Translations under genes and position numbers: made by a program
From: Paragorgia papillata
Taxonomy: Eukaryota; Cnidaria; Anthozoa; Scleralcyonacea; Coralliidae
Direction of reading: 5' to 3'
NCBI GenBank assembly: GCA_035771165.1
Contig: JAWNZC010000468.1
Span: 1,013,501 to 1,077,500 of the forward strand
DNA length: 64,000 nt
Notes under the pieces: model-generated
Database searches by the model: none
Seen by the model: the letters and a program-made list of their open reading frames with translations, nothing else
What the model was told of the DNA's origin: nothing
Part shown: positions 11,285-21,582 of the stretch, one piece after another
Layout: each line of letters begins with the position of its first letter
Numbering within the stretch: the first letter of the stretch is position 1

Positions 11285-12160
11285 CTCCGAAGAGAATAAC
11301 AATGTCGCCGCCTCCGAAGAAAGTAACAGTTTTGCTTCCAAAGAGAACTAACAATTTTGCTTCCAAAGAGAACTAACAATTTTGCCTGCATAGAGACTAA
11401 CATTAACAACAGCGCCTCCGAAGAGACTAACAATTTCGCCTCGAAGAGACTAACAATCACGCTTCTGAAGTCTGAAGAGACTAACAATTTCCCCTCCGAA
11501 GCGACTAACAATTTTGCCTTAGAAGAGACTAACAATTTCGCCTCCAAATGGACTAATAATCACGCCTCCGAAGAGACTAATAACTCGCCTCCGAAGAGAC
11601 TAACAATGTCGCGTCGGCAGAGACTAAAGCCCTGTTTACGCGGCAAAATTTAAGCACGCTTAAGGTAAGCGCCTCCGAAGAGACTAATTAATAACTCTCC
11701 TCCGAAGAGATGAAGACCTCCGAAAACACTAACAATTTCGCCTCCGAAGAGACTAACAATTTCGGTTCTGAAGAGACCAACACCTCCGAAAATATTAACA
11801 ATTTCGCCTCCGAAGAGACTAACAATTTCGCCAACGAAAATACTAAGAATTTCGCCTCCGAAGCGACTAACAATTTCGCAACAATTTCGCCTCCGAAGAG
11901 ACTAAAAATTTTGCCGCCGAAAAGATTGACAATTTCGCCTCCGAAGAGACTAACAATTTCACCCCCGAAGAGAATAACAAGTTCGCCTCCAAAGAGACTA
12001 ATAATTTCGCCTCCGAAGAGACTAACCATTTCGCCTGCGAAGAGACTAACAAGTTCGCCTCCGAAGAGACTAACAATTTCGCCTCCGAAGAGACTAACAA
12101 TTTCGCCTCCGAAGAGACTAACAATTTCGCCTTCGAAGAGACTAATATATGCTGTCCAAA
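11285..12160. repeat. 24-bp minisatellite (cctccgaagagactaacaat)
   Basis: More than 25 degenerate copies of a unit reading cctccgaagagactaacaat plus ttcg. Because 24 is a multiple of three and the unit lacks stops in several phases, long open frames appear on both strands (for example repeated SEETNNFA). They have no other coding hallmark. The right part is more homogeneous than the left, suggesting recent expansion there. Confidence 0.9.
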
Positions 12161-12169
12161 GGGACTAAG

Positions 12170-13580
12170 CAAGTAACATTTCTGGCATGGCAGACATATA
12201 GTCGCCGCAGTAGCCAAGGCGCAAGTTATAAACTAGTTCGTGACAACACATACAGATGGTAAAGCCGATAGCAACAGTCCAAATTGTTACGCGCAAAAAT
12301 TAGACGCTTTAATCCGATTGGCGCGAGAAAGTTATTAATTGCGCGGAAATGGTGCTTGACAAGTTACATTCCTAAGAGTATTAATATAATGTTTTTAGAA
12401 TAAATCGGATCTAAGGAGAAATCCGGCTTTGCATAAACAAGATAATAATATTTCAAGTTATTAGGATAATCACATCTTGTCATCCTTATTGAAAGTGAAA
12501 CCAACAAGAACATTTGAAAATTGTTCCAAGGCAATCTTGACGTTAGCATAATAAATTTTTTTTGTTTTAAATGGCTAAACAATATCAATTACAAGAACTA
12601 GTGCGTGGTATTATAGCGACCACGATAGCGACCACGTGTTTTTGCGTGAAACAAGATATGAAACAAAAACCACAATTTCCTGAGCAACAACCTGAGGACA
12701 AGCCTGAGAAGGACAATTTTTAAGCAACACGATTTACGGCAGAAAAAGTTCCAAAACATGAAGATATTTTGAAACTGACTCGTACACGAACTTATCATTC
12801 CTTCTAGTTAACCAAAGGCAAACTAATTTGTAATTTCTAATCTTGTTTGTAATTCACTGTTTGATTTGAAAATGAGTTTGAAAAAAAGTCGACCAAAAAG
12901 GCATTTAGTGCCGACTGCTGTAGTGGGCTAGGTGTAAGTTATTGTAATTGTAAAGGGATAGTGTATTGGGACTATCGCGTGATATGAATTAAAAAATTAA
13001 TATATTATCACACATACATGCATATACACATATCTACACATATCTACATATACTGTATATATATATATACATACACACATACATACCCATACAATATACG
13101 TACATGTATATATCGCGGGAACTACAACCGCCGTAGATATGTCCGGCGGCAATGATGCTGTTAAAGTGTGTTCTAGTCGCGGCCAGGACCATGTGGTCAA
13201 TCCAAAAAAAAACAAAGTACGCAATTGCGCAATTGAACAACGCCATAACCCACTAATAATACGTGGAACAAATCTACTAATAGTAAATGGCTCAATAATG
13301 TGACCTAGCTGATAATGGCCGATATATTCAAGCTTCGTAAACGATGGCCAAGTGACAAATAAGTGACTGCCATCTCATTCACCCCTTCATTATCGCGAGA
13401 AATATTCGAAATTAGTAATACTTATTTAGTTTGTGGAAAGCATAAATGTTAGATAACATTTAGTTGGCAAATACGAGTTAACCAAACGTATAAGTGCGCA
13501 AAATATCGCCATATTGTGTAGTAGAAAAATTATAAACTTTGACACGTTAACTTTTACACGCGCACAACTCATTCATAGAA
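12170..13580. other. No gene recognised; one TA/CA microsatellite
   Basis: A mixed ATAC/CATA microsatellite occupies about 13010-13115. The rest shows no convincing coding sequence, RNA gene or terminal repeat. Confidence 0.6.
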
Positions 13581-13584
13581 TCAT

Positions 13585-13673
13585 TAAGGCCCCAGTTACA
13601 CGATACCGGATTACTCTCGTGCCGGATCTCGTCCGGCACGAGAGTAATCCGGTATCGTGTAACTGGGGCCTTA
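13585..13673. repeat. Perfect 89-bp palindrome
   Basis: taaggccccagttacacgat opens and its exact reverse complement closes the element, around a tiny loop at ggatctcgtcc. Arms of about 40 bases without mismatch would form a strong hairpin. It is best explained as a very short foldback element; TA at each edge could be a target duplication. Confidence 0.85.
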
Positions 13674-13771
13674 GATGGCCAGAACAACTATTGTAACATA
13701 AGATTCGAAACAATTCTTACCTTGAAAAGAAAAGAAAACAAAACACGAATATCAATTGATTGTCCAAATTC

Positions 13772-14175
13772 AAATGAAATGGATTCTTCCTCACATTTTG
13801 AAGGTCAGTGCTGACTGAGACAGCACGCATGGAAGAGATATCCTATAACAGCTACATCGCACTATGCCCAATAGGGGGTCGATGTAATTCTAACCCTATC
13901 CTATGCAAGACAGACCACCTGTTATGTTATGTTGGTCTGATAACAAGTTATAGAATCCTTACACAAGTTATTACATTATTTATATTACTCTTTATAATAC
14001 AGACCAACAGATGGAAAACATAAAAATTCTATTGGTGCCCAAATATTCCCTATACGTCATGCACTTTAGCGCGCGTAAACTGAAAAATTGTCTTAGGACT
14101 TGAGTCAAATTAATAAATTTTAAATTGTAAAGGGGATTTTCATATTACCAGATGCAGAATTTTATGGGGAATATA
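13772..14175. repeat. Dispersed repeat B copy 2 joined to a piece of the 8-kb repeat cluster
   Basis: 13772-14049 matches 8957-9232. Directly after it, 14055-14175 matches the tacgtcat...gcgcgcgtaaactgaa...atggggaat unit of the 8-kb cluster. The same two families are neighbours at both places. Confidence 0.85.
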
Positions 14176-14340
14176 CGGTGGCCCAGAAGTGTCACAACAC
14201 ATTTCAAAATTGACAACACATTTCAAAGTCAAGGTTCACAACACAAATAAATATACACAACACAAATCAAAATTCGCAACACATTTCAATATTATCAAAA
14301 ACACATTTTAAAATCGACAACACATTTCCAAAACCTTCGC
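14174..14340. repeat. Subterminal acaacacatttc repeats; candidate left end of a HECT transposon
   Basis: After tacggtggcccagaagtgtc the motif acaacacatttcaaaa recurs about seven times in degenerate form. The IS3EU-like element at 23023 also has iterated motifs just inside its tip and then a HECT gene, so this may be the left end of a related element. No matching right end is visible. Confidence 0.45.
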
Positions 14341-14436
14341 ACCTAGCCTGCTCGCAGGCTATTTCGTAGCCGCGTGGGCTCTGAGTACGAGAATAATTTC
14401 GTCGAGGGCTCGAGTCGTCGGTAATATGAATTATGA

Positions 14437-16409
14437 ATGATCATGTTTTGCCCGCTGTGTGGTAACAAGCTTGTAGAAAGCCATAAGTTTTGCTGCAAAT
14501 GCGGTAACCCTGCACCTCCTGACGCTGCTGGTTCGTTACGAGATGTTAATTCGAAAGTACAGTCATCAGTTAGCGGTGAGAAGTCTGATAATAATACTAC
14601 AGCCTCGATCGCCACAACGCCTTCGTTTGAGAAATTTCAAATGACAAAGACGAAGGAAAGAGCTTCCAATTTTAGACCGAAAGGAAAGAAAAGCAAACGC
14701 AAAAAGGATGTTGATGAGGACATTACTGATGAGGTGAAGATAAATGTGGGTATTATGTTGTTCGATGGAAACGAGCTTAAACCTCAAAGAAGTAAGACAT
14801 TGCCAATGAAAGTTCAAAAGGGTTCTTCGAAGAATGATATATTGAATACTGCTTTAGTTAAGCACAAAGCTCACTTTCAGAGTTTAATGAAAGATAGTGT
14901 GGAATACGTTTTGCTGTACGCTGATGGTTCAATCATTGACAAATTAAAAGAAAGTGATGACAACTTTATCCTCTACAAGTATAAGGCAGAATATGGTAAA
15001 CCATATCACCGTATCAACCTTTTTATTTGCCCTTCACGTGACCATATAGAGTGTTCAATTAACTAGCACAGTGTTTGGTTGAATCAAGTGAAAGTGATGT
15101 AGAATCAGTTAATGTTGATGAAGAAAGCATTTCAGGATGCCCTGAAGAACAAAGTGTAAGCTCACCAACAACTGCAATTAGTACAATAGCAAATTTATCA
15201 ACATCCAGCTCACAAAACTTGGTATCTAATCCAACAGTAACAGCACCACCATGCACTCCAAGAAATTCAAGTTCAACTATGACAACTTTGGTAAGTAGAG
15301 CAGCAACAACAACCCTTGATGATGCAAGCATAGCAATTCCCAGTTATGTACATGTAGACCTGCTATCTACAAGCATAAACTCATCAATAGCCCAAAATTC
15401 ACCATCTGAAGGCATAGAAAGTGTTTATGAATCCTTAACTGAAATGTTTCCACAGTTAAGTCCATCAGAAGCTAGAGACGCTCTCCTGACAACGAATAAC
15501 AATTTCGAGGCTGCTGTAAATCTGATTATTTCAAGGCAATCTCAATCTACAACATGAAGAAGTTTATGCTGCTTTTGACTTCTGCAACAACATTGAAAAT
15601 GATCCTGAATTTCTAGAAAATCTTAATGACAACCCAGTAAATGATGCCGCCATGCTACGTAATGATGAAAAAGAAAGCAGATCAGATGAAAATGCACCCC
15701 TTCATGAATTGATAGGCAATCTGGCAACTAAAAAGGTCAAAGCTGAATCTTCTTTGAGAATCCAAGTTAGAAGGAGTCATGTCTGGGAAGATGTAAAAGT
15801 TAAAATGAACAGATGTTCTGAAGAAGACCTTCAGCAAGTAATACGTGTCCAATTTGTGGGAGAGCCAGCAGTCGACCAAGGAGGCCCAAAAAGAGAACTG
15901 TTTTCCTTGCTTCACAAGTATATGAATGAATCCAGCTCAATGTTTACTTGAGAGAAAAACAATAAATGTTTTTCAAACAATGTTGTTGCTTTGGAGCAAC
16001 AGAAGATTATCTTAAGTATGGCAGGCTTTGTGCCATGGCCATCATCCAAGGGTCACCTAGTCCGAGTTTCTTTGCTCCACCAGTTGTTGACTACATCCTC
16101 CATGGTAAGATGGAAAAAGTCCATACATCAGTTGCTGATGTTCCAAGTGCAAAGGTAAGAAACAAGGTAATGGAACTTCAAAACACCACCGATTCTGAAG
16201 AGTTTAAACAACTGGCCTCATTTAACTGTTCTATGCACTTTAAAGCTGGTTATACCAAGCCATTTGTGACCATTGAAGACAAGGCTTCACTGGTACGTTA
16301 CATCTGTCTTCATTATACTGTTCTACATTCTCTACCTCATGTTGAACAATTCATTGAAGGTTTGAAGCTGTTTGTGGTCGTTTGGAATTGGTTCGACAAA
16401 ATAAACTGA
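14437..16409 (+). pseudogene. HECT E3 ubiquitin-ligase-like gene, decayed and truncated
   Basis: The frame opens with a zinc ribbon (CPLCGNKL...CCKCGNP). Around 15420-15540 it encodes a CUE/UBA-like helix bundle (MFPQLSPSEARDALL), and from about 15650 the N-lobe of a HECT domain (VQFVGEPAVDQGGPKRE, YGRLCAMAIIQG). Frames change near 15062, 15558 and 15950. The C-lobe with the catalytic cysteine is absent, so it cannot be a working ligase. Relatives with zinc finger plus HECT are the G2E3-like proteins of animals. Its resemblance in layout to the 23.4-kb gene suggests it was transposon cargo rather than a host gene. Confidence 0.7.
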
Positions 16410-17300
16410 CAATGAATTGGTCTTTGTTACTAGTAAAAGACAGGAAGCAAAAAATACACGTGTAGCCATTAGACAAGTAAACGAAACAGACAAATAGTGT
16501 ATCAAAATAACAATCTTATAATAATATACATTTCATGCAGTTCACAGCAAAGTAAACTTATGCTGTATAGGTTGTAATGTGGGGATTTTATGATTAAATG
16601 GAAAATATGTTCAGGTATTAAAATAATGAATACTTTGAAAAATCAGGTAATTATTTTCTTTACAACCCCCTCCCTAGCTTTGCTTGCAACAGTAGTGTAC
16701 TAATAAATGTAATTTTTTTTAATGTGTTGGAGGTTGGTAACTAGTCGTTAACCAATCAGATTGCTTTATTTTTTTTTTCAACCAATCAGGAGCAAGTAGG
16801 AATAAATTAACGTCGATTTTGGACGGAGGGTGCTAGAGAGTAGGTGTTGGCTACTTTATTTTTAATGAATTCATGGGTGTGGTTTGAGGTCGGGGGGGAG
16901 GGTTGGTTTTTTTTGTATGTGTATGTATTTTTTCCTTGTGTGTGATGTAAAAAACAATTTTTTTAAAAAAAGGGGAAAAAAATTTTTTTTCTTTTGAAGT
17001 ATAGAAGTAGTGAACGTTGATACCGTGAAGGTTGATATCGCTAAGGAAAAAACTAATAAAAAATAATTGTTATTGAATATATAGTTGTTGTTGTCTTTGT
17101 TTTTTTGAAATTTTACGTTTTACCATATATGTTTAAAATAGGAAAACATATTTTAATTTATAGAAAAAATATATTTTTTCATTTTAAAAAATATTTTTTA
17201 TAAAAATATATTTTCATTGTTTTGGATATTTTGTTTTTTGATACTTGTTTATATAAATTGGGTTTTTTATTTTTTTTTAGTCGGTTTTTAAAAAATGGTT
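16410..17300. other. Non-coding, T-rich boundary before the viral element
   Basis: Base composition shifts here from mixed to extremely AT-rich with long T runs. No gene and no convincing terminal repeat was found, so the left end of the viral element is placed only approximately, between 16410 and 17309. Confidence 0.5.
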
Positions 17301-17308
17301 GAAGCGAT

Positions 17309-17662
17309 ATGGATGAAGTTTTCTCAGATCAATCGAAGGAGAAGTTTTTATCAGTTGAAAAATTAAATTATTTTAGGGAATTTTATCCTGATAGTAATTT
17401 GATATTACGTGGGGGAGAGGAAGTTATTATATGTGGAGGGGAAGATAATGAGGAAGTTATTAAAGATGCTAGTGAAGAAGAAATAAATATGGAACTTTTG
17501 TTTGAAGTGGTTTCTGCAGTAGAGATTGAAAAATATTATGGATACCCCTTGGGAAATCTTTATACTTTGAATACTTTGAAAAAAAGCGATTTTCATAAGT
17601 TTTTGGGAAAAGTTGTGTTTTATAAAGATTATATTTTAAAAGTGAAGGAGAATTGTACTTAA
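17309..17662 (+). CDS. Unknown viral accessory protein, 117 aa
   Basis: The protein is acidic and intact (MDEVFSDQSKEKF...). No family is recognised. A T-rich tract ending in AG lies just upstream of the start (near 17280) and might be a splice acceptor. It is followed 2 bases later by the next ATG, so the two are probably linked, though eukaryotic expression would need separate messages. Confidence 0.55.
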   Translation: MDEVFSDQSKEKFLSVEKLNYFREFYPDSNLILRGGEEVIICGGEDNEEVIKDASEEEINMELLFEVVSAVEIEKYYGYPLGNLYTLNTLKKSDFHKFLGKVVFYKDYILKVKENCT

Positions 17663-17664
17663 AC

Positions 17665-17892
17665 ATGGATGAAGCAGCACACAAGAATTATTGGGAGGTT
17701 GTGCAATTATGTGATTTAAAAAATCAGAAGGTTTTAGTGCACAAATTTATTAAACAAATTCAAAGAGAGACACAGACAGATTTCCATATTGACAAAGAGG
17801 AAAGTATCATTTTATATCTGTGGATAAAGTACAAGAAGGAAACATCGATTGATTGGACAACGTATATCGCATTTTTAAAAATAAATGTTTAA
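17665..17892 (+). CDS. Unknown viral accessory protein, 75 aa
   Basis: Starts at ATG 17665 (MDEAAHKNYWEVV). The frame is open slightly upstream but has no earlier ATG. It has a predicted helical middle and a tryptophan-containing C-terminus (YLWIKYKKETSIDW). Its first residues (MDEA) echo its neighbour's (MDEV), but no real homology is visible. Function unknown. Confidence 0.5.
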   Translation: MDEAAHKNYWEVVQLCDLKNQKVLVHKFIKQIQRETQTDFHIDKEESIILYLWIKYKKETSIDWTTYIAFLKINV

Positions 17893-18046
17893 TAAAAATA
17901 GGATAATGAATCTATTATTTTGGATATTGTTTTGGATATTTGTTTTTGGGTTTGTAGATTGGATTATTCATGGTAAAAAAAATGCTTGTTTCTGGTAAAA
18001 GGTAAAAAAATTTATTTCCAATGTTTTTTTATTACAAGTATTATTT

Positions 18047-18247
18047 TTAAAGATTATATTTTTTCCACCAGCGTTGTTGTCTATTTATACAATCACAACG
18101 TTTAAAGATTTTAACCTTAACTTTTTTACTATTATACTCTGTACAAAATTTACAAAAAAATGCTTTAACTTCGCATTCTTGACAAGTAAAGAAACAAAAT
18201 ATAAGTTCACGATTAATATAATTCGAACAACTAGTACATGTTTCCAT
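18047..18247 (-). CDS. Small cysteine-rich, probably zinc-binding protein, 66 aa
   Basis: Three CxxC pairs (CTSC, CQEC, CKFC) and a terminal CDC are spread over 50 residues, followed by a basic tail (KKVKVKIFKRC and WWKKYNL). This spacing suits a small treble-clef or ribbon fold. Small proteins like this are common at the ends of Polinton-like viruses. The exact family is not recognised. Confidence 0.5.
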   Translation of the reverse strand: METCTSCSNYINRELIFCFFTCQECEVKAFFCKFCTEYNSKKVKVKIFKRCDCINRQQRWWKKYNL

Positions 18248-18321
18248 CTAAAAGAAAAAAAAAATAAAGAGAGAGAGAGAATATAAGAGAGAGAGAATAT
18301 AAAAAAAATCATACCTTAAAA

Positions 18322-18522
18322 ATGGAACCAACCGAGTTGGAGGCAGCAATGGCGTATAAGAGAAGAATTTGTGAATCGTTTGCTGAATATTTTAATAATA
18401 ATCCCGAAGCGATGAAAGATTTATTTGAAGAATGTAACGAAAAACAAAAAAGAGAAGAAAGGGTAATAATTTTTTTACATACCTTACGCTTCTTCTATTT
18501 GTTCATGGATCGTATTTTCTAA
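18322..18522 (+). CDS. Short helical ORF, 66 aa, uncertain
   Basis: The first 47 residues (MEPTELEAAMAYKRRICESF...) read like a genuine charged helical protein. The rest (VIIFLHTLRFFYLF) differs in character and follows AAAGGGTAATAA, a possible splice donor, so a first exon is possible. The 3' end overlaps the convergent gene at 18484 by 39 bases. Confidence 0.4.
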   Translation: MEPTELEAAMAYKRRICESFAEYFNNNPEAMKDLFEECNEKQKREERVIIFLHTLRFFYLFMDRIF

Positions 18523-19071
18523 TTCTCTTTTCCTTTTATTTCTTCTTTTGTTGATAATTCTTTCATAGTTATGTTTGTTTTCATGTTTACATGAAATTGA
18601 TAATAAATTCTTTAGAAGCACATTACATTTCGCTATGACAATCATTTCTAATGAAATTTCAATTAAAAAAGCACATTCAGTTTCTATTGATAATTGATAG
18701 TCTAGTTTTGTATTATCCATTTGTGACACCATCGCAATCCATTGAAGACAGAGTCTTGTGGGTAGTTTAATAAAGTGTTCAACATAGGGAAATATTGTAA
18801 ATAGCATACATCTATCCGCTTGGTATACTGCAGCGTATTCAGCTGAAGCTGGTCTCTCTGTAACAAGCCATTGTTCTAGTTCGTTCTTGTTCGGAAAATA
18901 TGTTATATATCGGAGCAGTGGGTACGCGCTGTTGGTTTCATTTGTCAATCTGGCTAGATGAGTTTGATATGTGTCACGCCATATGAATAGTCTTCCTGAT
19001 GGAAGTCTTTTAAATTCATCACTACAAATTAAACATGTCTCTTTGTTAAGTGATACTTCGATAGTCTCCAT
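18484..19071 (-). CDS. Unknown viral protein with N-terminal CxxC, 195 aa
   Basis: An intact ORF with CLIC near the N-terminus, a Trp/Tyr-rich centre (RLFIWRDTYQTHL) and a strongly basic coiled tail (KRRNKRKRELENTIHEQ). Codon use matches the AT-rich viral genes. No family is recognised. The basic tail could be a nuclear localisation signal. Confidence 0.6.
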   Translation of the reverse strand: METIEVSLNKETCLICSDEFKRLPSGRLFIWRDTYQTHLARLTNETNSAYPLLRYITYFPNKNELEQWLVTERPASAEYAAVYQADRCMLFTIFPYVEHFIKLPTRLCLQWIAMVSQMDNTKLDYQLSIETECAFLIEISLEMIVIAKCNVLLKNLLSISCKHENKHNYERIINKRRNKRKRELENTIHEQIEEA

Positions 19072-19256
19072 TTTGTAAGCGAGTGAATAAAAAAAACTGC
19101 GTAGCTTCTCTTAATTGATATTTTTTTATGTTTTTTTTACCTTTTATCACCGTATTTGGGCATTATTATGTAATTTAACGCTAGTTTTTTAACCGAATTT
19201 TTTAATTATTGTTTATTGTTTAGCTTTTTTAAGTTTGTTTTGGGATGAATTAAGGT

Positions 19257-19264
19257 TATAAAAG
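19257..19264 (+). promoter_or_regulatory. TATA box (TATAAAAG)
   Basis: A canonical RNA polymerase II TATA element 78 bases upstream of ATG 19342, leaving room for a start site near 19290 and a short leader. It supports polymerase II transcription of this viral gene. Confidence 0.65.
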
Positions 19265-19341
19265 TACAGTGTGTTTTTGGTTTTTGCTTCATTATGTTTC
19301 TTCTCTTGCTTGCATGTTTCTTTGAAATAATTCAAGAGAAT

Positions 19342-19575
19342 ATGTGGAAATATATATACGGTACAGCTATAATTGCTTGTTTGTTTTTATGTTATGCTCA
19401 GTCACATAGTGCTGATGAATTAAATAAAAAGTTTGAAGAGAAAGTAAAGGCGGAAGGAGGAGAAGGAGATTGCTGCTATCGCCGTTATGAAGAAAAAACA
19501 GATGTACATTTAAAGGACGGTTCAATCGTATCGTTTTGGAAGGATGGTCAAATAACCAAGGAAAATAAATCATGA
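19342..19575 (+). CDS. Small secreted protein with signal peptide, 77 aa
   Basis: From ATG 19342 the protein starts with a textbook signal peptide: positive MWKYIYG, a hydrophobic core AIIACLFLCYAQ, and a small-residue cleavage site before HSADEL. The mature part is about 55 residues and charged, with an adjacent cysteine pair (DCCYRRYEE). The frame also opens at 19294, but the TATA box at 19257 and the signal-peptide pattern favour 19342. A secreted factor from a virus could act on neighbouring cells; that is inference. Confidence 0.6.
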   Translation: MWKYIYGTAIIACLFLCYAQSHSADELNKKFEEKVKAEGGEGDCCYRRYEEKTDVHLKDGSIVSFWKDGQITKENKS

Positions 19576-19887
19576 ATGGACAAGTTTAACAAACAATTGA
19601 TTTAAAAAAATAACAACAACAATGAACGAATGATTTAGTTATAGAAATGACATTTAATTAGGATAGTAAAAAAACATTTTATGATATCGAGTATTTTGAA
19701 GTTCTTTTAAGAGATAAAAATATAAGTAATGTAAAAAAAATATATATAAAACAAATAAAACTATAAACAGTTTATTTGTTGAAATCATGTTCGTTTTTCT
19801 TGATCACCTTTAAAAATAAAATGTTATTGTTCTTGATTTTTTCGTTTCTTCTTCTAATTTAAAATGTTTATTGTTCTTGATTTTAAG

Positions 19888-20166
19888 TCAACAATGATCC
19901 TTTAGTCCCTGGCAATTCAGGATGGGCAGACTGCTGAAGTCGTTTCTTGGCTTCTCCACTTCCCAAACCTCCGACAGGAGAAAGTAAATCTCTTTGAAAT
20001 TTTTTGCCTTCCTACTGCAGCGAATCTTTTTAATTGTCCCGTTTTTCGATGTTTTTGTAACCCACCAGTTATCAGTGGTGGTATTGATTATCCAGTCTTC
20101 TTGGACTGTTGTTTCGCTCAGCCATAGTTCGTTATAATGGATGATACGGTTGTTGTAGTTCTCCAT
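19888..20166 (-). CDS. Unknown viral protein, 92 aa
   Basis: An intact ORF with many Trp/Tyr residues (HYNELWLSE, DNWWVTKTSKNG). The pattern suggests a small beta-rich domain. No family recognised. It stands alone, with non-coding iterated sequence on its upstream side. Confidence 0.5.
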   Translation of the reverse strand: MENYNNRIIHYNELWLSETTVQEDWIINTTTDNWWVTKTSKNGTIKKIRCSRKAKNFKEIYFLLSEVWEVEKPRNDFSSLPILNCQGLKDHC

Positions 20167-20199
20167 TTTATCGAATGATGTTTTTCCTCAAAAGCGTTT

Positions 20200-20632
20200 T
20201 AAGCGATTCTAAGCAGTATTTGATTTTTGATCATTGGACTCCAAGTTTTATAGTTCTTAAATATCTATTTCTAAGTATTATATTGTTCCAAGTCAAAAGG
20301 GTAATGATGGATGGTATGTTGTTTATTCAAAAATGGTATCAAAATAGAATACTTAGTATTACATTGTTCAAAGTCAAAAGGTTAATGAATGGTATGGTGG
20401 AATGTTGTTTACTCAAAAAATGGTCTATTTCTAAGTATTTGATCTTCTAAGTATTCTATTTTTTGATCATTGGAATGTTGTTTACGCTGTTTCTAAGTAT
20501 TTTATTTTGAATGTACGTCATTTCTAAGTATTATTTAAGTAATAAGATTAAAAATGAAAGAGGTTGGAAAATACTTAGAACGGTGTAAACAACATTCCAA
20601 TGATCAAAAAATAGAATACTTAGAAATAAAAC
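20200..20632. repeat. Iterated TTTCTAAGTATT motif and long hairpin
   Basis: The motif tctaagtatt (or its reverse complement aatacttaga) occurs about nine times in 430 bases. 20446-20508 and 20568-20630 are near-perfect reverse complements containing ttttttgatcattggaatg, forming arms of about 60 bases around a 60-base loop. Between gene blocks, such iterons plus a stem-loop could be a regulatory or replication region, or a decayed foldback element. Confidence 0.7.
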
Positions 20633-21078
20633 TATTGATTGATTGAATTAGAAAATGGATTTAGTTTTTTAAACAATACATTCAAGCGTTTGTAGACAAT
20701 TGTTTCGTCGATGTCGGGAATATATTCGGTTTTATAAAATAATTGTTCGATCCTTGATTTTACGCACAATGTTCCCTTTTCCACAGTAAAAGTATTTTTA
20801 TTCTCGTTATTTGATATGATCTTTACGCATTGCCAACATATCGGAATTAAGTTCACTTCATCTTCATTACAGTCTTCGAAACTGAAACAGCAAAGTTCAG
20901 CGTCTCGCATACAACGCCGTAAACTGCAAAAGATATTAAAGGGACGATCTGTCCCGTAACTCCATAGTTTTTGCGCAGTATTGCGTACGTAGTTAAGAAT
21001 CCAGCAGCAACTATTTCTTGCTTCGCTCAGGTCTTTCTTGTCGAGGATTTTTTCTGCTTCTTTTAAAATGTTTTGCAT
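20632..21078 (-). CDS. Unknown cysteine-rich viral protein, 148 aa
   Basis: The start is taken at ATG 21078 (MQNILKEAEKILDKKD) because the frame upstream runs into a tandem repeat. The centre has many cysteines (NSCCWILNY, RCMRDAELCCFSFEDC, ICWQC), which suggests metal binding or disulfides. A leucine/lysine-rich tail follows. No family is recognised. Confidence 0.5.
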   Translation of the reverse strand: MQNILKEAEKILDKKDLSEARNSCCWILNYVRNTAQKLWSYGTDRPFNIFCSLRRCMRDAELCCFSFEDCNEDEVNLIPICWQCVKIISNNENKNTFTVEKGTLCVKSRIEQLFYKTEYIPDIDETIVYKRLNVLFKKLNPFSNSINQ

Positions 21079-21123
21079 TTTCAACGAACTGAATATACTT
21101 GAGAAGGAACGTTTTATTACTCC

Positions 21124-21460
21124 ACCTAAGAAAGATCTAGCAGCGTTTATTTGTATTTTATTACCTAGTAACGAGAATAACAATTAATTAATTCCGCTTA
21201 AGGGATTAATTACAACCACTTAAGAAAGATCTAGCAGCGTTTATTTGTATTTTATTACCTAGTAACGACAATAACAACTAATTAATACCACTTAAGGGCT
21301 TAATTACAACCACTTAAGAAAGATCTAGCAGCGTTTATTTGTATTTTATTACCTAGTAACGACAATAACAACTAATTAATACCACTTAAGGTTTTTTAAT
21401 TACACCGACTTAAGAAAGATCTAGGGTTTATTTGTATTTTTATCACCTAGTAACGCTGGT
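21124..21460. repeat. Four tandem copies of a ~96-bp unit
   Basis: cttaagaaagatctagcagc, then tttatttgtattttattacc and tagtaacga, repeat at about 21127, 21222, 21317 and 21408. The last copy is shortened. The array sits upstream of the 20632 gene (minus) and of the plus-strand gene at 21583, a position suited to a shared promoter or enhancer. Confidence 0.85.
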
Positions 21461-21582
21461 AACATACGTAGAAGGTTATTTTACACTACCATATATGGAA
21501 TAGTGATGTTTAATAAAAACAACAAAAAATTGATTTTTTTTAGTTTTATCGTGACTATCGTGGAGAACGGAAGAGAGAAAAA

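Noticed and set aside
11239..12217. Overlapping open frames of 100-150 codons on both strands
   Set aside because: All are by-products of the 24-bp minisatellite.
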